Below the pieces are notes generated by a model. The model saw nothing but the letters and a program-made list of their open reading frames with translations. It had not been told where the DNA came from and made no database searches. Shown here one piece after another: positions 52,895 to 64,000 of a stretch of 64,000 bases of DNA. The stretch's first letter is position 1. Each line of letters starts with the position of its first letter. A program made the position numbers and the translations under genes. The stretch is from Eopsaltria australis. Lineage: Eukaryota; Chordata; Aves; Passeriformes; Petroicidae. Where the stretch lies: positions 1,922,001-1,986,000 of the forward strand of contig JAVTVJ010000342.1 of the NCBI GenBank assembly GCA_034509425.1, in the 5' to 3' direction.

Positions 52895-53334
52895 TGATGC
52901 CTTGGAGTGGCTCCCTAGAACAGAGGCTGGACAGAGTTAGAGAATAAAGAAGTTATTTATTAATTAAAGGCCTTCAACAGATGCACCTTGGGCAGTGCAG
53001 GAGCCTCCCAGAGGCTGCACCCAGCATGGACAATGGGCACCAGTTTCTCACACAGAGATAAGTTTGGTCCATTTGCATCTCAGGGGTTAATTGTCCAATT
53101 CCAGCTTCAGGTAATGCAGTCACATTCCCCCAGTTTGCTCTTCCCCCAATTCACTTTTGTTGATACTTTTTGGGCCCTGAGGCTGTGAGGTGTCCTTGGT
53201 TCTCAGGCCTGGAAGGATTGTCCTGTGTGACCAAACTGTGCAGAGAGCTCACTGACACTGTGTATGGAGTTCAGAGTTATGCACTAATGCAGTGCAGGAT
53301 CTGAAAAATAGAAAAGCTAAAACTTAAGGCATCA
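52895..53334 (-). mobile_element. Solo LTR of the same family, copy 2 (440 bp)
   Basis: Termini are exact inverted 9-mers, TGATGCCTT and AAGGCATCA. A 4-bp duplication GCCC lies at 52891-52894 and 53335-53338. The body matches copy 1 over nearly its whole length, including GCACCTTGGGCAGTGCAGG, CAATGGGCACCAGTTTCTCAC and CATCTCAGGGGTTAATTGTCC. AATAAATAACTTCTTTATTC on the minus strand near 52,945-52,965 is the likely polyadenylation region. It is probably the best-preserved copy. Confidence 0.92.
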
Positions 53335-53989
53335 GCCCCACTGGGCTGTCAGGGCCAGGGCTGGGGGCTCCTTGGGGCACAGGAATCTGGCCATAGAGAC
53401 AGCTCAGGGCCCAGGCCCTTGGTGCCCCACCTGCCTGGGGACACTGGGACAAATGCAGAGAGGACCTATTTTAGTCACTGCTTATAAATAGCAGCCACCC
53501 ACTGCAAGCACTGGCTTTGTTCTTCTCTACTCCAGTCCAACACACAAGGCTTCCACAGCAGTCTGACCTTAAATCTCAATTCACTCCCAAATCCCAAGGG
53601 AGAGGAAGCTCTGTGAGAACTCCTGGAGATGGGTCATTAAATTAACATTTTTGTCTCATTAGCTTTTGAAAGCAGCAGTTACAGCACGAGGGACTTGGCC
53701 TGGTGATATACCTACACATGCACAGCATGCTTCTACTAAACCCATTAGACCACATCTGCCTGCAGTACATTTTTCTGGCCAGAACCCACAATATTAATCT
53801 CCGCTGTGTCCTACATCCAAAATCTAATTTTACACTTACTGTATTGGGAGATGCTACATGAATAAAGGGATATATCATCCTCCCTCCTTCTGCAGATGGG
53901 CCACTCTGGGTCCCACTCCTGTGCTGCAGGAATCACAGCCACTTTGGGGATGACCCCAGAGGACACCAGAAGGTCAAGAGCACTGGTGG

Positions 53990-54110
53990 GAGCAAGGATG
54001 GATGAGGCTCTGAGCAAGCTGGTCCAGTGGAAGGGTCCCTGCCCATGGCAGAGGGCTTGGAAGTTGATGATCTTAAAAGTCCCTTCCAACTCACACTGTG
54101 GTTCTGAGAA
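53990..54110 (+). mobile_element. CR1 LINE, 3'-end fragment
   Basis: The segment reads GGATGAGGCTCTGAGCAAGC, TGGTCCAGTGGAAGGGTCCC, TGCCCATGGCAGAGGGCTTGG, then GATGATCTTAAAAGTCCCTT and CCAACTCACACTGTGGTTCTG. This is the canonical sense-strand CR1 terminus, well preserved. It lies in the GPC1 upstream flank. Confidence 0.9.
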
Positions 54111-57100
54111 ACTGAGTAGAAAAAATGTGCAGAATCCACCTTTCGGGATGATCTGGTGAAAAAAAGACAAAGCTACCTTGCTCTGCTAATGCTGATGTTT
54201 CTATACAGTTACAAAATTTGATTAACACATCTAATAGGACAGACAGTACCTAGCAGCTGTCAGTAATTATTTAGCCTCTGGCTGGCTTGCTTATCCTGAA
54301 AAGATTAAAGAAGCTGCAAATGTACTTCACAGCAGAGACAAGGAGCTAAACAAGATTATTAGCCTTTATGAGAGTGAACACCAATAAAATGGCATGGCAG
54401 AGCTTAATGCTGTTTCTGGAACAAGAAGTCACTATTCTTTATAAACTTAATATTTCACAAATGCCGAGATCATGAATCTTGGGAAGAAGTGTGGGAAGTA
54501 CTGAGGATGACAGAAGCAGCATTTGCCAGCCTCAGGTGCTGTGTGAGATGCAGTCTGTGAGAGCTGGGCAGGAGTGCTCATGCTCTGCCCCGAGATGGAG
54601 AAATGCACAGGAAATGTCTGAGCTCAGCAGTTTCTGAGCTGATGGCACAGAGAACAGGAGTTATTCTCAGGAACCAATATCCACTGGGTTTCTAGTGCAT
54701 ATTTGTCATTAATCTGATGGTGACGTTTGGGGCTGTCTCATTTTCCTGCTGCTCTGATTGCCCTTAGCACGAGTTTACTTCTAAAGCTTGCTGCACACTG
54801 AATCTCAAACTCTCAGGAGTATTTATGCCAAAATTCTGGGCCAGGCAGTGAGAAATATTCCCTCTACATCCAGGAGAAGTCAGAGCAGAGAAATGGAAAT
54901 GGACGGAAACCAATCAGCAGGAATCTAAGTGATTTAATGGGTATCTGGCTCTGCCAGGCAGTACCTTACTAAAGGTTAAACCCAGTTTTAAGTGAGGGAC
55001 TACACATTTAAAGCACCTTCCTCTACTTAAAGCTTATTACAGCAATCTACAAAGTCAGAGGATTGCCTTTTGATTACAGGAGACTGCAAACATGCCAGAG
55101 ATGGCATCTTTCCTCTTCTAAGTATTTGCACAGCGTGCAGGACCAGAAGTATCTTTGTCAGGCACTCAGGACCGTAATGAAATCCAAACAACAGTTACCA
55201 GGAGGCAGCTGCTCAGTGCCACTGTCACCTGAGGCAAGGATAATGTTTTGTATTAACTTAAAAGTGGCATTGAAAACAGCTGAATTAACCCACTATTAGA
55301 GGTGTGTATTCCATACTATGCTCTGCTTCAAGGAATTTGTGAGCTCAACACATTTGTTACCTATTCATGAAATTTTGACGTCAGAGCACAAGAGCATTAA
55401 ATATTAACTGATTCCCCAGAGGTTTATTCCTTTATTTCTTTCTAAATAGGCTAAAAACTCCACAGTTAAAAATTATAGCTGAAATTTTAAAACTCAGCAA
55501 GTAACTTCAAGCTATAGTAAATAATTGGAAGATTGGAGCTGAGAATAGAATTGTCTTCCCTGGCTTCTTGTCACCCTCTCTTTCATTGTTTCCCTTTTAC
55601 TGACACAGGGAATGGTGAGTGACTGGTGGCAGTCAGGTGGCTATAACATGTAGCACCTTAGGAAGTGTAATTTAGCATTAATTAGCATCCACTTTAGAGA
55701 AAGTTAATGGTCAACATAGCTGCCCGTTAACTAACTGAAACTTGAAATTAGAGTCTAATTATCAAAGGAAGAGTTTAAAGAATATCCGAGATTTTTTTTC
55801 TGCTTTATTTTTTCTCTCTAATTCAGATTAAAACCTAAATCAATAACCAGGTATAGCACAAGATTGTGTTTTAGTTTTGCTTGTTGGGTTTTTTTTAAAT
55901 CTTTTACATGGAGCAAAGTTAAATGCACTGATTTTCCTTTAGGTTTAAACCTGACAAGGAAATACGTGCTAGCTGCTTTTAACAAAACGATGCCATATTT
56001 GTGGAATACTAATTAAGAAGCCCCAACCCAAAACAATTCTCTCCCCTCTGTTTAAATAGAAGGCTGGTGCATATCGAACTCTGTCATCAGCTATTATTCA
56101 AATCGAAATAGGTCAGGTCCCTGAACACCTGGAAATTAGCCTGAAAAATTCCCTCAATTAATGAAACCCTGCCTTGCCCATCACACTTGGACAATCATAG
56201 CAGTAGCATGTAAAATTAATCTCATTCTGTTACTTTCTGTGGAAGGGCATTTTGATTGCGCTCTGACCCCTGAGAAAAAGGTTAATGCTTGTTCATTCCC
56301 CTGCACAGTTTGCTCAGCAGACATCCAGCTCCTGCAGTCCAGCAGTCCCAGGGCCTGAAGAACTGGGCAGAATTCACAGTTCCCCTCAGTGCATGTCCTC
56401 AAAGCAAGATGCTTAACCTGGTTTGATGAGACATCAGGGTAAAGGCAGCACTTTATTTTCTTACACTCTCTCTATTGACAGTTTCATATTTAATTTAGTT
56501 TTTAAAAAATTATTCTTTTTCAAAAATTCCTTCAGTTCCTTAAAACTGTCAGTTGTTCTCTCACCTTCTTCCCTTTCCAATGTCTGCACACAGGATTTGT
56601 CCAGGAGCACCACACTGTGCTTTTATGGGCATTTATAGGCAATTCCATCCAAACTTTCCTGGAGTTTGCTCCAGGCTTTCCACAGGATTGAACTTTGCTG
56701 TGCTGGGTGTGAAGATCTGGGCCACTCACTCTCAATGGTGCTGTTTGTAACCAGTTCTGACCCCATCACAAATATGTGCTCTAGAAACTGAGAATGAATT
56801 AAGTGATTGCTCTTCATTAAACAAAATGCTGCCAGCTTCAACAATAATGTAATTGTCACAGTGATTAAAAACAAACAAAAAAGGCACAATGCAAGTAGCT
56901 GAAGTTCAGGGGTGGATTAAGTTAAGACTGTGCACAGCACCAACATCCCTGGTCCTGATTTTTATTGCATGGTCTTCAACCACATGGAAGAAAATGCTCA
57001 TTTGCACTCACTGCCAACGTTCTCATCCCACTGCTAGGGTAAAATAAAGCCATATGGAACAACAATGTACAGGGACAGGGAAGGATTTTGTTGAAATACT

Positions 57101-58080
57101 GGGCTAGGTTCAGAGAATTCCACCTCACCATCAGCCTGTGCTTTCCCACCAGGGGAGAGAAGTGCTCAGCTCTGCCTGCAGCCTGCACTGAGGTGCCTTG
57201 GCCCCAGACTGGCTCTGCCACAGAGCTCAGAGGGGACTTTGGCCAAGGCTTTGTGTCTGCTGCTCCCTCAGCAGCCAAGTCTCCCACCATGCCTCCTCTT
57301 CTCCCGACCTTACCCCTTCTGTTCCCAAAGTTGCACACTGCAGATACTGTCTCTGTCCTTGTGCTGCCAGACTCCTTCTTCCAACACACTCCTGAAATGG
57401 AATTTTTACCCTCAGGCCCTAATTCAGTCATGTTCTGCCAAAATCTGGTGTTGAAGATAACTGCTGCAGAAAATTATCAAAGTGCTCAGTCTTCAAGGAA
57501 GACTCAGTTCTCGTCACAAGAAAGAAACTCATCCTTTCTTTTCTAAATTTTTGAAATCCTTTGTTTTATCTAAGTGAACTTAGATTAAAAATGAGTTTAT
57601 ATATAGATATGGATATGAATATATAGATATATATAAATATAATGGCCCTAAGGGACCCATCAGACCTGAGCTGAGAACAAACCTTGAATTGTTTAAGATG
57701 TTTCTGCTGGTCAGGACCCAGCTGAAACAAAGTGTACTCACCTGGTATGAAACAAGTTAGTTTTAAGTCACCTTCACTGACCAGAGGTGCCCTTAAATCT
57801 CTTTAATGGGGTAGTCAAATAAGCAATGAAGTTAAAACAGCATATCTAATTTACATGCATAATTACATCAACCATATATGCAAATTACAGCCTGAAGGTC
57901 TGCCCTTAAAGAGGCAGAAGCAAGAAGAGGATGATGTGGGACTGGAGAGGAACAGGCAGCTTCAAACTCAGCCTCATGGCCAGAGCCCCTTATTTTGAAC
58001 ACAAGGCCTGGTTATGGCACATGAAAACGTGGGCTCTGATCTTGCAGGTTCCAGGGCTCCCTAGGCTCACATAAAAGTAG
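54111..58080. other. AT-rich flank between CR1 and LTR copy 3
   Basis: No gene is recognised. The part 55.4-56.1 kb is AT-rich with several ATTA/TTAATTAGC-type motifs and long pyrimidine tracts that look like unused splice acceptors (for example TTCTCTCTAATTCAG near 55,820). Confidence 0.45.
57590..57645. repeat. AT-rich imperfect (GATATA/TATAGA) tract
   Basis: Imperfect repeats of TATAGATATG, ATATGAATATATAG and ATATATAAATAT make up a low-complexity stretch with no other signal. Confidence 0.8.
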
Positions 58081-58449
58081 GTATTTATGAAAGGCCTTCA
58101 ACAGATCCACCCTGGGCAGTGCAGGAGCCTCCCAGAGGCTGCACCCAGCATGGACAATGGGCACCAGTTTTTCACACAGAGATCAGTTTGGTCCATTTGC
58201 ATCTCAGGGGTTAATTGTCCAATTCCAGCTTCAGGTAATGAGGTCACATTCCCCCAGTTTGCTCCCCACAATCCACTTTTGTTGATACTTTTCCAGATGG
58301 GCTGTGAGGTGTCCTTGGGTTCCAGGCCCAGAGGGATTGTTTTGTGTGAGCAAAGTTTGAAGACAGTAATTAACATTTTATATGAAGTTTAGAGTTAGGC
58401 ACTAATGGAGCCCAGGATTTGAAAAATATAAGAGCTAAAATCTTAATCA
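58081..58449 (-). mobile_element. Solo LTR of the same family, copy 3 (degraded, about 370 bp recognisable)
   Basis: Strong similarity to copies 1 and 2 begins at ATTTATGAAAGGCCTTCAAC and runs to GCTAAAATCTTAATCA. The 58,038-58,080 region may hold a decayed outer end: TGATCTTGC and GGCTCCCTAGG resemble the other copies with deletions. The 3' end has lost GGCA from the AAGGCATCA terminus. No target duplication is recognisable. Confidence 0.85.
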
Positions 58450-58875
58450 CTGCCCCTCACTGCACAAGTGCTGCTCTCTGCCACTGCTGCAAGGAGAGCT
58501 GATCCCAGGCAGTGCTATTTCTAGACAGGCTGTGCCAGAATAGTAAAAATCCCAGAGTTTAAGAAATGTAGAGCGTTTTGCTTAGGAACTGTCACTCACT
58601 TGAGGCTCACCCTGCCCTGTTCAGCTGCTGTTCCCATCTGTACCCTCTGTTTGGTTTTCTATTCCTATTCTGAAACTGAATTGGTAAGCAGAAAATTTTA
58701 GTTACTGAATAAAACTACTGCCAGAAATCTCTGAAGAATACACTGAAAAGGAACGAGGTTGCTGTGTGATAGGCAAAGAGCAACTCCCAGCCCAGAGAAA
58801 CTCAGGCAGAGACAGACCCTGAGCATCACAGCCTGTTGGGCTTGTCCTACAGGAGGTGGGTGCTGCTCCTGCCCA

Positions 58876-58921
58876 GAAATTAAAATTATTAAAATAAAAT
58901 TATTTATTAAAATTAAAATTG
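58876..58921. repeat. AT-rich (AAATT)-type low-complexity tract
   Basis: A run of AAATTAAAATTATTAAAATA-type repeats and its near-palindromic continuation. Nothing else is recognised. Confidence 0.8.
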
Positions 58922-59980
58922 TGCCATTTTTAAGAACAACCTGTCAGTGACTGATGGGGTGAGCTGCCCCAGAGTCTCTGGTACACAGCACCTTCTCCTG
59001 CTGCAGCTGGCACTGAGAGACCAGCAGCAGGTGCCAAGTGAGGGGGCTGACACTGTCAATATGACACGAGCTCTAAAGAACACTCTCTGTGCAGAAACTG
59101 TCCTGCAAGGGCAGCATTTCTGATGGCAGAGACTCTTGCTTCAGACTGTGTTTTCACTTCTTTCACTGTGATGCCTGAAATGGGCTTATTAGGAGCATTC
59201 AGCTTATCAGTTAAATGGATTTTTGAGTAGCTCTTCATCATCTCCCTTCAATATTGTCAGGTTTGGAGGGAAGATGTTTATAAGCCATTATACAGAGATG
59301 TCTTTTATGTGCGATAAAGAGCTCTTTCTCCAAGATCTCTGCACTCACACTTCAACATATAATCAGCTTTTACAGCTATATTAAAGCCTTCAGAATAGGT
59401 GCTTGGTTTCTACAGTGGGAATCCCTGGTATATCCCTTAATTACACCATTGCTCAACCCAAGAGCACAGGAATACATTTAATATAGTACATCCAACATTT
59501 TATCACGAAAACTGCAATTATTTTCAATAGAACAACAGTTTCCAGCCAGAAAAGCTGACCTGACTGTTCTTCTGGCAAATGCTGAAACCAGCACATGCTG
59601 AAACCAGCACTCACACACTGCAATATAGAAGAGAATCTCTCTTCTGACAGGACAAATTATAAAAACTAATGCTTATACTGTAAATAGCTTTAAATGCCAT
59701 AGGAGCTGTGTGTAAATGAGACTGTGCTCATTTACACCAGGCCTCTAACTAGCCTAGAGCCCTGTATAACTCCAGGATTAATTGCTGGTGCTTTGTTAGT
59801 GAATGGTCTTTTGTTAGTTCTCTCAGCAGGCGTCCTGCCTTTCTGGGTGGATCGCCTCACATGAACCTGATACACCAAGAGTTGTGGCATATCCTGTGCT
59901 CTCCCTGCACTGGAAAACAGAAGTTTTAATTGTCTCTTCTTGTTATATCTCAAAATACACTTGGTTTGAGCTGGTGGAGA

Positions 59981-60020
59981 ACGGAGCGAGAACGACAGCG
60001 GTTTAGTAACAGCGAGCGTT
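59981..60020. promoter_or_regulatory. Small CpG cluster in AT-rich flank
   Basis: Six CpGs occur in 40 bases (in ACGGAGCGAGAACGACAGCG and AGCGAGCG), in a region where CpG is otherwise rare. Further isolated CpGs follow at 60,187-60,226 and in CACGCGTG at 60,419-60,426. This could be an unmethylated regulatory element. No factor site is assigned with confidence. Confidence 0.35.
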
Positions 60021-60673
60021 TTCCTATCTTTGAAATCAGATCTTGGGGATTTACTGCCATCACAGAGCAGTCACTTCACACAAGTGAGAAATCAGCCCAG
60101 CTTCAGCTCCTGATAAAGCTCAGTACAGGAACCAGCTAAGCCTGGGCATGCCACATCCATCTTTCTGCTCGGTGCTCTGTTTTGACAACGCCGTGTTTGT
60201 GTCCTTTCGGATAATATTTGTCTAACGCTACCATAATCAATCTAATTTGAGAGTCAAATTGAACATGTCTCAATCTCTACCTAGGCTCCATATGTTGTGT
60301 GCATTCTGGTATGTATTAACACAGCTGAGTGCTGTGAGGCATATTAATGAATCTCATCTGTAATTTGCTATTTGTTTTAAGAGAACTTTGCTGGAGAAGT
60401 TCTGCAGCCAATTCTCTACACGCGTGAAGTCAGCAGAACAACTCATTTCCTACTCTAATAAGACTCCAGTCTCTGGTTGGGATGGTTGGTTGCCAGAAGA
60501 AATGGCTTTCTTAAGAATGGAAGCACACAATTGCCTTTCTTAGCTGCTCTATTATTCATTGTCAATCTAATGACCTTGCCATTTGTTTTTTTCAGCGTTG
60601 ATTTCAGAGTTTTCTTTCACGTTGAAAAGGTCACATTGCCTTCTCCTCTTCCCCTCCCCTCGGATAATTTTCT

Positions 60674-61246
60674 TCATCTGTTGTAACTACTCATTTTCAG
60701 AGCAACTTCACTCCCATTTCCACCTTTTCCTTGTTTCTCCCCCAAATCTGTGTATTGGCCAGCTCCTCTACCAGCATACACAGATCTAATTCCAGTGACT
60801 CTGGCACACCCACTCCAAAACGTGTCAAAGTTCACCAGATGTTCCCCAAAATTATCAGGTGACTTCTGGAAGCCGTGTCCACTCAAGGTCCTGCATCTTG
60901 GAACATGAATAAATAAATTATCCAGAGCTGCTGTGGGGGCATTAATGGCAGTCTGGAAGGTCTGCATGGTAACCTTCTTGTCAGGAAGACACGCATCGTT
61001 CAACATTCCAGATCATCTATTCTTAATGAACTTGTAGAAGCTCTTATTTACCCCAGGTATCCTCCTTTTCTCCACAGCTATATTACTTAGTCTAATAAAA
61101 AGGTTCAGGTCTCCCTGCCAAGCTTTCTCATAATTACTGAGGAAGCTAGCTGCTGTTATCCTTGGCCATTCTGGTGACACTTGGGACATAAAGCCATAAA
61201 TTAGGTCACTTGTCCTCAGCAGACTCTCCATTTCCTTTCTGTATTT
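60674..61246 (-). pseudogene. Unidentified minus-strand reading frame interrupted by one stop
   Basis: One frame stays open from 61246 to 60674, about 190 codons, apart from a single TGA at 61015-61013. Within it, 61231-61013 (72 codons from Met) and 61006-60674 (110 codons) would be contiguous. The upstream half has a fairly protein-like composition (for example DLIYGFMSQVSPEWPRI). I do not recognise any family in it. No convincing splice sites bracket it. It may be a decayed retroposed gene or transposon piece, or simply chance. Confidence 0.25.
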
Positions 61247-64000
61247 TTATTGCACTTCCACAAAAACCCTCAGTACAGAGAAAGAAGAAAAATAATCTCA
61301 TATTGAGAACTTTTAAAATTCAGGCTAGAAGGGGGATGTGGGTAAAGAAGTATTTGAGAATTTTATGCATCTATGATTTCTGGGCACCGATCAGTGAGAG
61401 GATTCCCTGATCTGTGTTTATTTTTCTAGGACATCAGTTTCAGTTCTCTGAGTCCACTGCATTTTCACCTATTGTTCTTGCTCTTCCTTTGGGGTTAACT
61501 GAAGTGGTGGTTTTTTCCAGCTTAGAAACATTTAATATTTTTCAAATATCTCTCTCTAAATGAAAGCAGAAATTAAAGCAGTCGGTTTGCTACAGAAGAC
61601 AATTTGTTTTCTTTTATAGCTTTCCTGGCTGCCTCAGGGTAATACAATCAGGACAGAAGTGCTTGCAGCCTTGATAACCACTGATAATTTTTCTGTTAAT
61701 TTTCTGACAGTCTTCTTTTACTGGCATTTATCTAAAAAAGCCAACCATGAAGTTTTCCCTTCATTCCTGGCACAAACAGCACAATTCCCTTGGACACGGG
61801 TGCATATTGCACCTATTAATATCATGATATGACCTGAGACTGCATTTTCTCCTTCAATACCCTTAAACAGCTCTGAGAACAAGGCAAGGCACTGGATCTT
61901 GTTGTTAACTCATTCGTACAGAGCCTTCCTTTCTCTCATGCCTCAGCCACATTGGGACAATAAAGGATTGTTTTTGTCTACCTAACTCAAAGCATTAGCT
62001 CTTTTTATAGCTTTTAATTTTAATTTAAGTAGGATGCCTCTTGCTAACTACATTTTCCTTGGATTTGCTGTCTGTGTGGAGGAAATGAAGCCAACTTTGT
62101 TGAAACGGATCAACTAAATATTACAAATATGCACTCATGTCTATCCCCTCACACACAGAGCAGGCAGCAGCACTTGATACTGAGACACAGAAAGGAAAGG
62201 GGTACTTCACAAGTAAAGTTTTTCCTGAGCCACATGAACTTGTTCTGCCTGCCCTAAGTGTGCTGAACTCCCTCACAGACTTCCCATCAGTGTCTGTAAC
62301 ATTTTTGAGGGAATCACATCTCAAAAATATAAAGTTTCCCTCAGTAAAAATGACAGAAACCTTTATTTAGCCCCTGTCTGAAAGGCCAGAGAATATTTCT
62401 GAGACCAAGAAATTATACATAGATGGACAGGGTCAAAGTTCTTTAAGACAATGCAGATTGCAGAACTTTATTTTTACTGAGACATTCTGCTCTGCTACCA
62501 GTCCTGATCCTGATACTCACTGCAAAAATCATCCAGAAGTATAGAGAAATATTAATAATAAAACAATTTCATCTTCATAAGGAATTTGACTCCAGTGCTT
62601 CAGTGTATCTCACAAGCACTGAGTACACAAGAGACTTTAGCTTACTATCATTAAGAATGAATTAGAATAAGCTGTGAATCCCAAAGCTCCAGTTAATAGA
62701 AGCATAAAGAGAAAATTGGCAGGTAGCAGTGAGGCAGTGGGCTGAACAGCTGCCATCAACAAGGCCTATAAATAGATTTTTCAAAGGCATACACATTTTA
62801 TTACACACAAACATAATGCATTTTTCCACTTTGGGCTAGTAAGAGATCCTCATTGTTGAGAAACATGGAGAGCAGCCACTTCACAAAGTTTGTCTCAAGA
62901 GCAGATTCAAGCACTGCATTTTAATTCAACTTCCCACGTGCTTCTCATGCCTGCTGTCTTTGCTGCAGAGCAACACAGAACTGATGTGTGCCTCTAACTT
63001 CCCCTTGGATACACACACTCCCAAACTGCATTTAGAAGCACTTTTAAAAGTAAATCTGAAAGGTCTTAAGTAGAATCTGTGTGTGAGCAGGGGCAGGCCA
63101 TGCAGTGCAGCTCCTGTGCAGTGCTCGCTCCCCACCTTGGCTTTGGCAAAAGCAGCAGCCAGGAGAGGCCTGAAAGGGCCCTCAGGGAGTGCTCTTAACG
63201 TCCTCCAGAAGAGCAGGACAACTGCAGAACACTTCACTGGGCTTTTCTAAACCACTTGCATTTGTCAGGCATCTTTCCAGGGCAGTCAGCAGCAGTTCCA
63301 CCACAGCCCCCAGTAACAGCGTGCTTAGACCAGTGCTCTAAGTGCTTTCAGATGCCTGAGATGTCCACACACAACTGGAAATGCAGGTAAAAAATGAAAA
63401 CTGCTCATACAGACACCAACAATGGCAAATGCAGATGACATGACCTCAGATTTGGGCACCTTGCTCATTGAAGCACTACGAGATGGACTCAGAACAGAAT
63501 GGTGTTTTGTTCTCTGTGAAAGTCCAAAACAACCAACCTGGAGCTGGGGTGGATCTGCAGGATCACCTCCCTAAACCAGCCTGAGATCCACTTCATGTCA
63601 TGCCTTTCACTGGAATTGTTCCTGCCAGCCTAAGTGGGCTAGTACAAAAGTCAAATGCCAGTAGAAAAAGAATACAGTTCCTGGTCAATCCTGCTCACTG
63701 TGTGGGATGTCTGATTTCCACCTCCACAGGGCATCTAAGAACCCAGTCTGATGATCATTCACTGGAAGATATTTTCTCAAAAATAATTCAGGATGGAAGC
63801 TGCCTCAGGAGAAGAACTTGAAGAGATACAGGAGACAAATACAGAAAGCAGATGAAAAATGCAATAGCAGGTGAGAAAGAACAAACAAATATATACTATT
63901 AAAAAAGAAATTAAAAGCAGGAAAGCAGGATTGGCACACAGCAAGGATATGAAACAGACTGGAACAGGTTTCTTCAGCAACCTTTTTGTTGGTTCTGGTT
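61247..64000. other. Right-end flank, nothing recognised
   Basis: AT-rich sequence with short open frames only. No recognised repeat or exon. Confidence 0.5.

Noticed and set aside
47001..53334. LTR copies 1 and 2 as the two ends of one provirus
   Set aside because: Each copy has its own different 4-bp target duplication, and the sequence between them lacks gag, pol or env motifs.
55780..55830. Strong splice acceptor-like polypyrimidine tract and AG
   Set aside because: No open, protein-like exon follows it; such tracts are common in AT-rich flanks.

Overview
This is vertebrate nuclear DNA, most likely avian. Several fragments carry the 3' end of CR1, the LINE that dominates bird genomes. 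Three LTR copies resemble a family I associate with songbirds, so a passerine is my best guess, made from memory of the family. The gene-poor background, the single CpG island and the open frames that are almost all short fit intron and intergenic DNA of an amniote.

The only protein-coding sequence I can identify is the first coding exon of glypican-1 (GPC1), on the minus strand at 37347-37503 inside a CpG island (about 37.1-38.4 kb). It encodes the signal peptide and first conserved cysteine of the glypican core and ends in a consensus splice donor. Transcription runs toward lower coordinates, so 1-37346 is read as GPC1 intron 1. I saw no second exon in it. The sequence above about 38.4 kb is the 5' flank.

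Intron 1 (1-37346) holds CR1 fragments (about 4.1, 21.0, 23.4, 26.7, 28.3 and 35.0 kb), remnants of much older amniote LINE/SINE sequence (about 5.7, 9.5, 26.2 and 28.9 kb), an (AT)14 microsatellite at 14.4 kb and a 13-unit, 32-bp GC-rich minisatellite at 32.2-32.6 kb. A CpG-retaining stretch lies next to the island (35.7-36.5 kb).

The island holds GC boxes, an inverted CCAAT motif, a five-copy GGGCT tract with G-quadruplex potential and a short 15-bp tandem repeat.

The upstream flank (38.4-64 kb) holds three LTR copies of one family in the same orientation (47.0, 52.9 and 58.1 kb), a CR1 3' end at 54 kb, and a 60 kb region with clustered CpGs beside an unidentified minus-strand frame broken by one stop. 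No tRNA, rRNA, CRISPR or other recognisable gene was seen. I found no clear new biological system; the most notable items are the minisatellite, the LTR trio and the promoter tandem repeats.
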